DNA of 64,000 nucleotides from Hymenobacter telluris (lineage in GTDB: Bacteria; Bacteroidota; Bacteroidia; Cytophagales; Hymenobacteraceae): NCBI RefSeq assembly GCF_017313265.1, contig NZ_JAFLQZ010000004.1, forward strand, positions 124,001 through 188,000. The letters run 5' to 3'. A program made the position numbers and the translations under genes. Within the stretch, counting starts at the first letter, position 1, and every line of letters starts with the position of its first letter. Shown here in pieces: positions 54,392 through 63,292 of this stretch. The notes beneath the pieces are model-generated. The model was not told where the DNA came from, searched no databases, and saw only the letters and a program-made list of their open reading frames with translations.

Positions 54392-55585
54392 ATGATTCCG
54401 GAATACCGAGCCCGCTACAACCAGACTTTTACGCCGGAACGCTACCAGGAAATGCTGGCCGATGTGGAACGGCAGTTGCCGGGCCAACTGGAATTCCGGC
54501 TGGCTGAAACCCCGATTTTCGTGCCGGCTCAGCTGCGCGACAAGCTGGTGCAGGCCGGCGACGACATCATTCGGGTGATTCAGCGGCCCGACTTCAAGCA
54601 GCTAACCGAGGCGGCTATTCCGCCCCATCAGCGGGTACCCAACGAGGATGCGCACCCCACCTTTCTCACTTTCGACTTTGCTGTCTGCCGCGACGCGCAG
54701 GGCGAATTGGAGCCGCAGCTCATTGAAATGCAGGGCTTTCCGTCGCTCTACGCCTTCCAGACCTGGCAGCCCGGCCTGTACGCCGACCACTTCGACGTAG
54801 CTGAAGAAGTAACGCCCTACTTCAACGTAACGACGGATGCCGAGTACAAGGCCGAAATGCGCGAATTGCTGCTCGGCGACGGGCCCGCGGAGGAAACCAT
54901 TCTGCTGGAGCTGTTTCCAGAGAAGCAGAAAACCCGCGTTGATTTCGCCCTGACCAAGCAGTTTTGGGGCATTGAAGCGGTGTGTATCACCAAGATTCGG
55001 AAGCGTGGCCGGCAGCTGTTCTACGAGAAAGACGGCCGCGAAATCCAGATTAAGCGCATCTACAACCGCATCATCTTCGATGAGTTGGAGCGCTACCCCG
55101 ACCTGCAAAGCGAATACCATCTCACCGACGACGTGGACGTAACCTGGGTAGGCCATCCCAACTGGTTTTTCCGCATCAGCAAGTACACACTGCCGCTCAT
55201 CCAAAGCGCCTACTCGCCGCCCAGCTACTACCTGCACGAGCTTAGCACCTACCCCGCCGACCTGGAAAACTACGTGCTGAAGCCCCTCTTCTCCTTTGCC
55301 GGCGCGGGCGTGCGCCTGCACGTCACCGCCGCCGACCTCGACGCCCTCCCCGACAAGCAGAACTATCTGTTGCAACGCAAAGTGACCTACGAGCCCGCCA
55401 TCCAGTCACCGGATGGGCTGGTGAAGTGCGAAATTCGGCTGCTCTACGTCTGGTTTCCCGATGCTGCGCAGCCCCGCCTACTCACCGGCCTAGGCCGCAT
55501 GAGCCGCGGCGAAATGATTGGCGTCAATTTCAACAAGGACAAGGATTGGGTCGGCGGTACCTCACCGTTGTTTGAGCGGGGATGA
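54392..55585 (+). CDS. ATP-grasp-like ligase, second copy (cluster gene 5)
   Basis: The 397-aa protein shows ATP-grasp-like elements: LEPQLIEMQGFPSLYAF in the N-terminal half, YVLKPLFSFAGAGVRL as a probable nucleotide loop, and GLGRMSRGEMIGVNFNKDKDWVG at the C-terminus. The order recalls the circularly permuted ATP-grasp group seen in peptide-metabolite operons. I am less sure of this than of gene 2. ATG at 54392. It ends 24 bases before an unrelated AT-rich immunity gene, so the functional cluster probably ends here. Confidence 0.65.
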   Translation: MIPEYRARYNQTFTPERYQEMLADVERQLPGQLEFRLAETPIFVPAQLRDKLVQAGDDIIRVIQRPDFKQLTEAAIPPHQRVPNEDAHPTFLTFDFAVCRDAQGELEPQLIEMQGFPSLYAFQTWQPGLYADHFDVAEEVTPYFNVTTDAEYKAEMRELLLGDGPAEETILLELFPEKQKTRVDFALTKQFWGIEAVCITKIRKRGRQLFYEKDGREIQIKRIYNRIIFDELERYPDLQSEYHLTDDVDVTWVGHPNWFFRISKYTLPLIQSAYSPPSYYLHELSTYPADLENYVLKPLFSFAGAGVRLHVTAADLDALPDKQNYLLQRKVTYEPAIQSPDGLVKCEIRLLYVWFPDAAQPRLLTGLGRMSRGEMIGVNFNKDKDWVGGTSPLFERG

Positions 55586-55609
55586 GGTTATAAGAGTAAA
55601 AATTATCCT

Positions 55610-56044
55610 ATGCAGGTAGACACAGAACAATCACTTGAACAAATAGAAAATGAGTATTGGGACGAGCCGACCTATGACTCATATTTAGTAAATACATGCC
55701 ATGGTCTAAGGAAAAAGCCTCTCCAAGATTTTACCGTCGAAGACTTGCGCATAATGATAGGTCAAAACATTAGCCTCGATATACTTATACCAATAGCCTT
55801 CGACCAACTGAAACAAAATATAATGGCTGAAGGCAACTTTTATCCGGGGGATTTGCTTCAAAATATTCTACGAGTTGACAGATCTTACTGGCTGAGAAAT
55901 CCCATTATTCATCGCAGATTGAATAAACTCTATAGAAACAACTTTCCTTCAATTGAGAAAAGAGTAGGCAAGTCGATTACTAAAACTGTTTTTAAAGAAA
56001 TCATAGACAGTTTCGAAAAATTCAACAGGCTGAATGTGAGCTAA
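55610..56044 (+). CDS. CDI-system immunity-like protein (orphan)
   Basis: The 144-aa protein has the CdiI-type pattern: YWDEPTYDSYLVNTCHGLRKKPLQDFTVEDLRIMIGQ, then LIPIAFDQLKQN and YPGDLLQNILRVD. Proteins of this group neutralise contact-dependent inhibition toxins. No CdiA/Rhs toxin or its fragment is near. Composition is AT-rich against its neighbours, indicating transfer. It could be a protective orphan retained after loss of the toxin, or an unrelated member of the fold. Confidence 0.65.
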   Translation: MQVDTEQSLEQIENEYWDEPTYDSYLVNTCHGLRKKPLQDFTVEDLRIMIGQNISLDILIPIAFDQLKQNIMAEGNFYPGDLLQNILRVDRSYWLRNPIIHRRLNKLYRNNFPSIEKRVGKSITKTVFKEIIDSFEKFNRLNVS

Positions 56045-56220
56045 TAACCACTCTGTAGAATAGAAACATTAGTTTTTAACTATAAACAGCAAGTAAGACA
56101 CCAATGCTAAGGCGCGGCTGAAGTTTGCTCAATATCTACCCTCGCAAAGCACTTTACTGTTATTACAGCAGTATAACCCCCTTCACCCTACCCGCGTAAG
56201 CCCGAAGAAAACTTCATCAT

Positions 56221-56748
56221 ATGAATTCTCTCTTCGAAAAAGGGCTTTCCATCTCTAAAAACGCACTCTTCAGTGTATTTCTCAACCGCGCCGGCAAGCT
56301 GCTGGGGCGTCCGTTTCGGGCGGTGCTGGTGCTGAACGAGGTAGCCAACAAGCTCGCCAGCAAAGAAAGTGGCGACAACAAGTTTAAGCAGGTTTTCGAC
56401 GTGGCCCGCACCCTTATTCGGCTGGTGCGCAACTACATCAGCGGCAGCTACCGCGAAGTGGAAACCGGCACTATCGTGTCGGGGCTGGCGGTGCTGCTCT
56501 ACACCCTCTCGCCGATTGACTTAGTGCCGGATTTCGTGCCCGTAGTAGGCTTCCTAGATGATTTGGCGCTGATTAGCTGGTTTGTGGAGAAATTCCAGGG
56601 CGAAATCAGCCGCTTCCGCGAGTGGGAGAAAACCCACGCCACCGACGAAACCGACGACATTCCGGCCGCCTCCGCGCAACCCGCTTACGCCGCCTCCAAC
56701 ACCAACGCCGAAAATGCGCCGGCCGTAGCCGAAATGGGTCACTCGTAA
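56221..56748 (+). CDS. DUF1232 (YkvA-like) membrane protein
   Basis: The 175-aa protein has the DUF1232 core GTIVSGLAVLLYTLSPIDLVPDFVPVVGFLDDLALISWFV, a re-entrant or short membrane hairpin with conserved SPIDLVPD. An acidic, Ala-rich tail follows. Function unknown in the family; expected location is the inner membrane. A terminator is present at 56776. Confidence 0.88.
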   Translation: MNSLFEKGLSISKNALFSVFLNRAGKLLGRPFRAVLVLNEVANKLASKESGDNKFKQVFDVARTLIRLVRNYISGSYREVETGTIVSGLAVLLYTLSPIDLVPDFVPVVGFLDDLALISWFVEKFQGEISRFREWEKTHATDETDDIPAASAQPAYAASNTNAENAPAVAEMGHS

Positions 56749-56775
56749 ACCCTGTCGATTCCTTTCCTTATTACC

Positions 56776-56809
56776 AAAAATGCCCAACCGTAGCTGGTTG
56801 GGCATTTTT
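56776..56809 (+). terminator. Intrinsic terminator
   Basis: Exact 14-bp arms aaaaatgcccaacc and complement around six bases, T tract after. Confidence 0.8.
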
Positions 56810-56835
56810 GCTTATCAGAACTTTTTATAAAGCCC

Positions 56836-56986
56836 GTCATGCTGAGCTTGCCGAAGCATCTCTACCGCTTCGAACCAACCACGTTCTTCTTTCTGCCTCG
56901 ACCTTCTCGAGCTTGCCGAAGCATCTCTACCGCTTCGTTGCAATAGCATTGTTCGGTAGAGATGCTTCGACTTCGCTCAGCATGAC
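56836..56986. repeat. Compound REP-like element with three arms
   Basis: A GTCATGCTGAGC arm (56836-56872), a second direct copy of its inner part (56909-56937), and one inverted arm (56954-56986). The inverted arm can pair with either direct arm, giving alternative hairpins. Same family as 17243 and 58600. Confidence 0.75.
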
Positions 56987-57008
56987 AGCCTGGAAAACAC
57001 GCTGCCTT

Positions 57009-57749
57009 CTAGCTTCCCGTTGGGCCGAACCGTTCGGTACGGATGGCATCGTCGGGGAGGCCCTGGGCTTGGAGTAGGGTGGCGGCGCTTTCAACCAGGC
57101 CAGTTGGGCCGCAGATATAGCACTGGGGTGGGCCGGGCAGATGCGCTACGGCTTCGGTGAGCATGGCAGCATCGAGGCGGCGCTGGTAGCCGGTCCAGTT
57201 GGCGGGGGCTTGGCGGGTGTAGGTGAGCAGTAGCGTGAAGGCTGGGTCCGTTTGGGCCTGGGCTTCCAGCTCGTTCTGGTAAATCACCTCCTCGGGGCTA
57301 CGCACGCTGAACAGCAAAACCACCGGATTGCGTAGCCCGGCGCGTTGGCGGTGGCGCAGCATAGCCATCAGCGGCACCACGCCCGAGCCGCCGCCTACCA
57401 GTAGCAACGGGGCATCAGGCGCCTTGGCCGGCCACACAAAGTAGCCACCAATCGGCCCCCGCACTTCCAGCTGGTCGCCCACTGCCACTCCTTCAAACAG
57501 GTAGCCCGATACCTCGCCTTCCTCGATTAGCTCGACGGTGAGTTCAATTTCGCCGGTTTGCTCCGGGGGCGAGGCAATGGAGTAGCTCCGCTCGGTTTGG
57601 TAGCCGTCGGGGGCGGTGAGGCGCAGGTCGTAGTGCTGGCCGGCGCGGTGGGGCGTCCAGTGGGGCAGGCGCAGCGTATAGGTTTTGACGCGCGGCGTTT
57701 CGGGCTTGATGGCTACTACGGTGCCTATTTGCCAATCCAGCCGGCTCAC
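57009..57749 (-). CDS. NAD(P)H-dependent flavin reductase partner (ferredoxin reductase-like)
   Basis: The GTG at 57749 overlaps the upstream molybdopterin gene stop by GTGA, so the two are coupled. The 246-aa protein has RSYSIASPPE for FAD, a DQLEVRGPIGGYF segment, LLVGGGSGVVPLMAML for NAD(P), and CYICGPTGLVE. It probably passes electrons to the molybdopterin enzyme encoded just before it. Cytoplasmic. Confidence 0.88.
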   Translation of the reverse strand: MSRLDWQIGTVVAIKPETPRVKTYTLRLPHWTPHRAGQHYDLRLTAPDGYQTERSYSIASPPEQTGEIELTVELIEEGEVSGYLFEGVAVGDQLEVRGPIGGYFVWPAKAPDAPLLLVGGGSGVVPLMAMLRHRQRAGLRNPVVLLFSVRSPEEVIYQNELEAQAQTDPAFTLLLTYTRQAPANWTGYQRRLDAAMLTEAVAHLPGPPQCYICGPTGLVESAATLLQAQGLPDDAIRTERFGPTGS

Positions 57750-58393
57750 AGGCGGAAGCTGGTGGTGGAAGTTTCGGGTTCGTCGTCGTCGGTGCCGTAG
57801 CGCTGCTCCTTCCACGGGTCGCCGTACATGCTGTAGCCGGCGTCCTCCCAGAAACCAGGCTCGTCCTGGGCCATAAAGCGCAGCCCCTGCACCCATTTGG
57901 CGCTTTTCCAGAAGTAGAGATGCGGCACCACCAGCCGGGCCGGGCCACCGTGTTCGGCCGTTAGCGGCTTGCCTTCATATTCCAGCCCGATGAAAGCTTT
58001 GCCGTCGCGCAAATCGGCGAGGGGCAGGTTGGTGGTGTAGCCGCCGTAGGAAAACGCCATGACGAACTGTGCTTCCGGCTTGAGCTGCACGTGTTCCAGC
58101 AGCGTATCGAGGCTGACGCCGCGCCATTTGGTGTCGAACTTCGACCACTTCGTAACACAGTGAATATCGGGGTTGAAGCTCTGCTGCGGCAGCGCATTGA
58201 ACTCGTTCCAGCTCCATTTCACTGGATTCTCCACCGCTCCTTCCAGCCGAAACTCCCAATTGGCCAGATTGATACGCGGTGTGGGGCCGGCCGTGAGTAC
58301 CGGAAAATCCTTGGTTTCGTATTGGCCCGGTGGCAGCTTGTGCGCGCCATCGGTGGGCCGCTTGGCTTGGAAGCCTTTGTTGATGAATGCCAT
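57746..58393 (-). CDS. Sulfite-oxidase-type molybdopterin oxidoreductase, small
   Basis: The 215-aa protein has the compact fold without a dimerisation domain: FRLEGAVENPVKWSWNEFNALP, IHCVTKWSKFDTKWRGV with the Mo-ligating Cys, and HGGPARLVVPHLYFWKSAKWV. It resembles YedY-like enzymes but has no Tat signal, so it is probably cytoplasmic, coupled to the reductase whose start it overlaps. It may reduce a sulfoxide or N-oxide. A second, larger enzyme of the superfamily lies at 43573-44712. Confidence 0.88.
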   Translation of the reverse strand: MAFINKGFQAKRPTDGAHKLPPGQYETKDFPVLTAGPTPRINLANWEFRLEGAVENPVKWSWNEFNALPQQSFNPDIHCVTKWSKFDTKWRGVSLDTLLEHVQLKPEAQFVMAFSYGGYTTNLPLADLRDGKAFIGLEYEGKPLTAEHGGPARLVVPHLYFWKSAKWVQGLRFMAQDEPGFWEDAGYSMYGDPWKEQRYGTDDDEPETSTTSFRL

Positions 58394-58599
58394 GCGTGAA
58401 GGAAGTTATAAGAGAACAAGCTAGGCCGTTGTGGGCGCACTTTACCTATGAAAAGCAGCGGCAATGTGCTGCCCGGCAAAGTACATAGCAATCAGGTAAG
58501 GATACTAATCCAACTTATGAAGCCGTAGCTAGCTTCCTCTTGACAAGCAATAGGAAAAATCGAAGTCTATAGCTGTAAAGAGAACACCAAGCCAAAACC

Positions 58600-58697
58600 C
58601 GTCATGCTGAGCGCAGTCGAAGCATCTCTACCGCTTCGTCTTCACGACAGAGAATTAGTTTGGCGGTAGAGATGCTTCGACTGCGCTCAGCATGACG
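58600..58697. repeat. REP-like palindrome, GTCATGCTGAGC family
   Basis: Exact 35-bp arms 58600-58634 and 58663-58697 around 28 bases. Confidence 0.8.
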
Positions 58698-58862
58698 TTC
58701 TGAGTAAGCAATGATTCTCAACTACCTCCTCTCCTAATTTGAGGAAAATTAGACCATTAGCATTTTGCTCTAACCTGCTCGGCTTCTTTCACATTGTGCG
58801 GGGCAAACAATAATTACAGGTAATACTCCTATCAGGGCCGTCAGATTCGAAAAATCAGTGAG

Positions 58863-58870
58863 TAGCTTTG
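58863..58870 (+). promoter_or_regulatory. Bacteroidota -7 element TAGCTTTG
   Basis: Matches TAnnTTTG, about 140 bases before the S46 peptidase ATG; there is no good -33 TTG. Confidence 0.35.
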
Positions 58871-59008
58871 TGTAGCCTTAGCCTGCGGCGAGGCGTTTAC
58901 TTGGCGGCTGGCTCACGGGCAGGCGCTTATTTACTTCATGGGAGGCGGGATGCAGCTATGCGGCCCGGATTGGTGTTAGCTGCTTACTACTTCCAAAATT
59001 CACGCTCT

Positions 59009-61267
59009 ATGCACACCCTTTCCCGGCTGGCGCTGCTGGTCCTTGCCTTTCTTACCCTAACGCCCCAAGCCCGCGCCGACGAAGGCATGTGGCTGCCGTT
59101 GCTGCTCAAGCAGCTCAACGAGGCCGACATGCAGAAAAAAGGCCTCAAACTCACCGCCGAACAGATTTACAGCGTCAACCAAGGCAGCCTCAAGGATGCA
59201 GTGGTACAGTTTGGCGGCGGCTGTACCGGCGAAATCATCAGCGCCGAGGGGCTGCTGCTCACCAACCACCATTGCGGTTACAGCCAGATTCAGCAGCATT
59301 CGTCGGTGGAGAATGACTACCTCACCAAGGGCTACTGGGCCATGAACCGGGAGCAGGAACTACCCAATCCGGGCCTGACGGCTACGTTTATTGTGCGCAT
59401 GGAGGACGTAACCAGCCAGGTGCTGATGGGCGTACCGAAAACCAACGTGCAGGAAGTGGACCGCGAGAAACTGGTGCAAACCAACATCCAGCGCGTGGCG
59501 CAGGCCGCCGTGCAAGGCACGCACTACCAAGCGTTTATCCGGCCGTTCTACAACGGCAACGAATACTATATGTTTGTAACCGAGGTGTTTCAGGACATCC
59601 GGCTGGTGGGCGCGCCGCCGAGCAGCATCGGTAAATTCGGTGGCGACACCGACAACTGGGCCTGGCCCCGCCACACCGGCGACTTCAGCATTTTCCGCAT
59701 CTACGCCGGCCCCGACAACAAGCCCGCGGCGTACTCCAAAGACAACGTGCCTTTTAAGCCGCGTCATCACCTGCCCATCTCGCTGGCTGGTGTGCAGCCC
59801 GGCGACTTCACGCTGGTGTTCGGCTTTCCGGGCCGCACCAACGAGTACCTGACCAGCTGGGGCGTGGAGGAAACCTACTCGGTATCGAACCCCGCCAAAA
59901 TCAAGGTGCGCGACGCTAAGCTGAAGGTGCTGAATACTGACATGGCGGCTTCCGACAAAGTGCGGATTCAGTACGCGGCCAAGTACGCCAGCATTGCCAA
60001 TTACTGGAAAAAGTGGATTGGCGAGAACCGGGGCCTGAAAAAGCTGGACGCCGTAACCCGCAAGCAGCAGCAGGAGACGGTGTTTCAGCAGTGGGCCAAC
60101 AGCGGCGACGAAGCCCGCAAAGCCGCCTATGGCACCCTCCTGCCGCAGCTTCAGCGCAGCTACACCGCCGCCCGCGACTACACCCTGGCCCGCGACTACG
60201 TAACCGAAGCCGCCCTCGGCATCGAACTGATTGCTGTGACCAACAGCTTGTTGCCGCTGGCCGAAATGGTGGAAAACAAGGTACCCGCCGCCGAGCTGGC
60301 CACGGCCGTGGAGAAAGCCAAGAAAGGCACCGCCAATTTCTTCCGCAACTACAGCGCCCCCACCGACCGGAAAGTAGCCGTCGCGCTGCTGCCGCTCTAC
60401 GCCACCGGCACGCCCACCGCACTGCTTCCAGCCTACGTGAAGGCGCTGCCCAAGCAATTTCCGGGCGCCGCAGGCTGGGCCACCTACGTGAACCAGCTGT
60501 ATTCTACCTCGCGCCTGACCAGCAACGAAAGCGCCCAGGCCCTGCTCGATGAAGTGGCCAACGGCAACGCCCGTGCCTTGCTCGACGACCCGGCTGCCAA
60601 GCTGGCCTCCGCCATCACCAGCAACTACCGCACGGCCATTCTGCCCACCTACACCGCCGCCACCGACAACATTGCGCTACTCCAGCGTACCTACGTGGCC
60701 GGTTTGCGCCAGCAGCAGCCCGAGCGCACCTTCTACCCCGATGCTAACTCCACCCTGCGCGTCGCTTACGGCCAGGTGCAGCCCTACCAGCCCGCTGATG
60801 GCACCCAGTACGAGTTCTACACCACCCTCGACGGCATCATGGAAAAGGCCGACCCTACCAACCCCGAGTTTGAAGTTCCGGCTCGTCTTGCTGAGTTGTA
60901 CCAGACCAAGGATTACGGCCCCTACGCATACAAAGGCAGCGTGCCCGTGGCCTTCATTGCCACTAACCACACCACCGGTGGCAACTCCGGCTCCCCCGTC
61001 ATCAATGGCCGCGGCGAGCTAATTGGCACCAACTTCGACCGGAACTGGGAGGGCACCATGTCCGACATCATGTTCGACCCCGACCGGGTGCGCAACATCA
61101 CGCTGGACGTACGCTACATGCTATTTGTGGTGGATAAGTTCGCCGGCGCCAAGCACTTGGTCAACGAAATGACCCTGGTTGACAATCCGAACGACGTGAA
61201 ACCAGAATCGGGCAAGAAAGTGAAGAAGGTGAAAGTGAAGAAAGCCAACGCGAAAACGGCGGCGTAG
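59009..61267 (+). CDS. S46 dipeptidyl-peptidase, DPP11-like (Asp/Glu type)
   Basis: The ATG at 59009 gives 752 aa with a signal peptide (MHTLSRLALLVLAFLTLTPQARA) and the mature start DEGMWLPLLL. The catalytic His is in LLTNHHCGY and Ser in TGGNSGSPVING. The residue 18 after this Ser, in NFDRNWEG, is Arg; in P. gingivalis DPP11 the Arg at that position selects acidic P1, whereas DPP7 has Gly. It should remove Asp/Glu-containing dipeptides from peptides in the periplasm. The C-terminus is a Lys-rich tail. A terminator follows. Confidence 0.9.
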   Translation: MHTLSRLALLVLAFLTLTPQARADEGMWLPLLLKQLNEADMQKKGLKLTAEQIYSVNQGSLKDAVVQFGGGCTGEIISAEGLLLTNHHCGYSQIQQHSSVENDYLTKGYWAMNREQELPNPGLTATFIVRMEDVTSQVLMGVPKTNVQEVDREKLVQTNIQRVAQAAVQGTHYQAFIRPFYNGNEYYMFVTEVFQDIRLVGAPPSSIGKFGGDTDNWAWPRHTGDFSIFRIYAGPDNKPAAYSKDNVPFKPRHHLPISLAGVQPGDFTLVFGFPGRTNEYLTSWGVEETYSVSNPAKIKVRDAKLKVLNTDMAASDKVRIQYAAKYASIANYWKKWIGENRGLKKLDAVTRKQQQETVFQQWANSGDEARKAAYGTLLPQLQRSYTAARDYTLARDYVTEAALGIELIAVTNSLLPLAEMVENKVPAAELATAVEKAKKGTANFFRNYSAPTDRKVAVALLPLYATGTPTALLPAYVKALPKQFPGAAGWATYVNQLYSTSRLTSNESAQALLDEVANGNARALLDDPAAKLASAITSNYRTAILPTYTAATDNIALLQRTYVAGLRQQQPERTFYPDANSTLRVAYGQVQPYQPADGTQYEFYTTLDGIMEKADPTNPEFEVPARLAELYQTKDYGPYAYKGSVPVAFIATNHTTGGNSGSPVINGRGELIGTNFDRNWEGTMSDIMFDPDRVRNITLDVRYMLFVVDKFAGAKHLVNEMTLVDNPNDVKPESGKKVKKVKVKKANAKTAA

Positions 61268-61288
61268 CTTCTTGCCTGACGATTTAGA

Positions 61289-61322
61289 AAGACGGACCTT
61301 GCCTTAAGGCAGGGTTCGTCTT
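61289..61322 (+). terminator. Intrinsic terminator of the S46 gene
   Basis: 15-bp arms (aagacggaccttgcc) with two G-T pairs, followed by a T tract. Confidence 0.7.
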
Positions 61323-61329
61323 TTCTTTT

Positions 61330-61935
61330 ATGTTTTCACCTGAAGTATTATCGGAGCTACAGAGTCTCACTCAATTGATTCCAGGTTTGTCCTCTTTACG
61401 AATTCGCTATACTACCTCCGCGCTACTCATTACTACTGGAATTATTGACCCGGAAGTGGCGCTGCCGTTTGGATGCGCCCCGTTTGTTGGAATAATTTTA
61501 TGCTTGGTGTGCCTATGCGTCGTTTTTCTACACGGCTTCTGGATTTGGATTCCGTTCTTGATGATAGGCATTATTGCCTGCGGCTATATGCTGTTCTATG
61601 TTAACCGGCGCGTAAATGCCAGTCAGCACATAGCACCCGATTTCATTATAGACACCACTACCCGCTGGATAACCTTACCACCTGTTTATGGTTGGTGGCG
61701 GACAACTCCAGTTCCGGGTGTGCGGTTCGAAGATGTGACTGGTATTGAAGCAAAGCTGGTTCACCTTAATACTGGCTATGGTGAGCTTGCCCGGTTGGAA
61801 TTCTCACTTCGCAATAAATCCTCTCACTCCATTATAAGCCTACCCAGCTACGCCGTTACCCAACAGCTAGCATCGGTTTTGCAGCAGATTATCCTAGGCA
61901 CGGAAACCTTTCCTTGTTTACCCACACAACAGTAA
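61330..61935 (+). CDS. Hypothetical membrane protein, 201 aa
   Basis: Two adjacent membrane helices (FVGIILCLVCLCVVFLHG and WIPFLMIGIIACGYMLFY) are followed by a soluble C-terminal domain of about 100 residues rich in strands (GVRFEDVTGIEAKLVHL), a layout like PH- or DUF-type membrane regulators. No family is recognised. Composition is lower in GC than its neighbours. ATG at 61330. Confidence 0.6.
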   Translation: MFSPEVLSELQSLTQLIPGLSSLRIRYTTSALLITTGIIDPEVALPFGCAPFVGIILCLVCLCVVFLHGFWIWIPFLMIGIIACGYMLFYVNRRVNASQHIAPDFIIDTTTRWITLPPVYGWWRTTPVPGVRFEDVTGIEAKLVHLNTGYGELARLEFSLRNKSSHSIISLPSYAVTQQLASVLQQIILGTETFPCLPTQQ

Positions 61936-61962
61936 ACGCAAGCAACTGTCACATTTTCACTT

Positions 61963-63288
61963 ATGAATCTACTGTTCCTGCGAGCTACTGTTTTTAGAAT
62001 GGCTTTGTTGGTTGCTACTCTAGGTTGTTATCTGAGAAGCGCCGCTCTTTTTGCTGCACCGCCAGCACCTACCCAACCGCCCACCGCTGCCACCGTACTG
62101 CTCCTGCTCCGACCGGCCGCCGTTTTCGATGGCGAGACGCTGCACTCTGGCTGGGTGGTGCTGGTGGAAAACGACCGGATCCGGGCCGTAGGACCAGCCG
62201 CACAGCTAACGGCCCCGGCCGGTGCCCGCACACTGGAACTGCCGGGCCTTACCTTGCTGCCGGGGCTGATTGAGGGCCACTCGCACCTGCTGCTGCACCC
62301 CTACAACGAAACGCCCTGGAACGACCAGGTATTACTAGAATCAGAGGCGCTACGGGTGGCGCGGGCTACGGCGCACGCCCGCGCCACGCTGGCCGCCGGC
62401 TTCACTACCGCCCGCGACTTAGGCACCGAAGGTGCCGGCTATGCCGATGTTGGGTTGAAGCAGGCCATTGAGCAAGGCGTCATTCCGGGCCCGCGCCTGC
62501 TGGTTGCCACCCGTGCCCTCGTAGCTACCGGCAGCTACGGCCCTAAGCTTTCCGCCGACGTGGAGGTACCCCAGGGTGCCCAGGAAGCCGACGGCGTGGA
62601 TGGCATCATTCGGGCGGTGCGGGAGCAAATCGGTAAAGGTGCCGACGTCATCAAGGTGTACGCCGACTACCGTTGGGGCCCGAACGAGCCCAGCCGCGCT
62701 ACTTTCTCGCAGGACGAGCTGAACTTAATTGTGCAAACGGCCAACAGTGCCGGCCGCCCGGTAGTGGCTCACGCCAGCACGCCCGAAGGTATGCGCCGCG
62801 CCACCCTGTCCGGCGTGCAAACTATAGAGCACGGCGACAACGGCACCGCCGACGTGTTCAAGCTGATGAAGCAGCGCGGTGTGGCGCTCTGCCCTACCGT
62901 TGCGGCCGGCGACGCCATTTCGCAATATCGTGGCTGGCACAAAGGCCAAGGCCCGGAACCCGAGCGTATTCGCCAGAAACGGGAAAGCATGAAGCTGGCC
63001 CGCCAAAGCGGCGTGCAACTCGCTATGGGCGGCGACGTGGGCGTATTCGCGCACGGCGACAATGTGCGCGAAGCCGAGCTACTCGTCCGCGAATATGGCT
63101 TCACGCCGCTCGACGTGCTACGTGGCTTCACCAGCGGCAACGCCCGCATCTTCCAGCTCCCCGACCGGGGCCGCATCCAGCCCGGCCTCCTCGCCGACCT
63201 CGTGGCCGTAGCCGGCGACCCAACCCAGGACGTAGCCGCCCTCCGGCAGGTAAAGCTGGTGCTGAAAGGCGGCGTGGAAGTGAGGTAA
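61963..63288 (+). CDS. Secreted amidohydrolase-family protein
   Basis: The 441-aa protein has an N-terminal signal-type hydrophobic stretch. The metal motifs are GLIEGHSHLLLH, the Lys strand VIKVYAD, VVAHAS, TIEHGD and GGDVGVFAHGD, matching imidazolonepropionase/prolidase-like amidohydrolases. GNARIFQLPDRGRIQPGLLADLVA is the C-terminal composite-domain motif. It hydrolyses a C-N bond in a small molecule or dipeptide, probably in the periplasm. Substrate unknown. Confidence 0.88.
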   Translation: MNLLFLRATVFRMALLVATLGCYLRSAALFAAPPAPTQPPTAATVLLLLRPAAVFDGETLHSGWVVLVENDRIRAVGPAAQLTAPAGARTLELPGLTLLPGLIEGHSHLLLHPYNETPWNDQVLLESEALRVARATAHARATLAAGFTTARDLGTEGAGYADVGLKQAIEQGVIPGPRLLVATRALVATGSYGPKLSADVEVPQGAQEADGVDGIIRAVREQIGKGADVIKVYADYRWGPNEPSRATFSQDELNLIVQTANSAGRPVVAHASTPEGMRRATLSGVQTIEHGDNGTADVFKLMKQRGVALCPTVAAGDAISQYRGWHKGQGPEPERIRQKRESMKLARQSGVQLAMGGDVGVFAHGDNVREAELLVREYGFTPLDVLRGFTSGNARIFQLPDRGRIQPGLLADLVAVAGDPTQDVAALRQVKLVLKGGVEVR

Positions 63289-63292
63289 CCAC

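Larger units (their letters stand above)
58394..59008. other. Intergenic region with repeat and candidate promoter
   Basis: No gene is visible. It holds the palindrome at 58600-58697 and a TAGCTTTG -7 element (58863-58870). The open frame upstream of the peptidase ATG looks non-coding. Confidence 0.5.

Noticed and set aside
58868..59008. N-terminal extension of the S46 peptidase
   Set aside because: A normal signal peptide starts at 59009; the extension is Arg-rich and lies downstream of a -7 element but has no family match.
59360..60457. 365-aa open frame antisense to the S46 peptidase
   Set aside because: Shadow of a certain gene; no recognisable feature.
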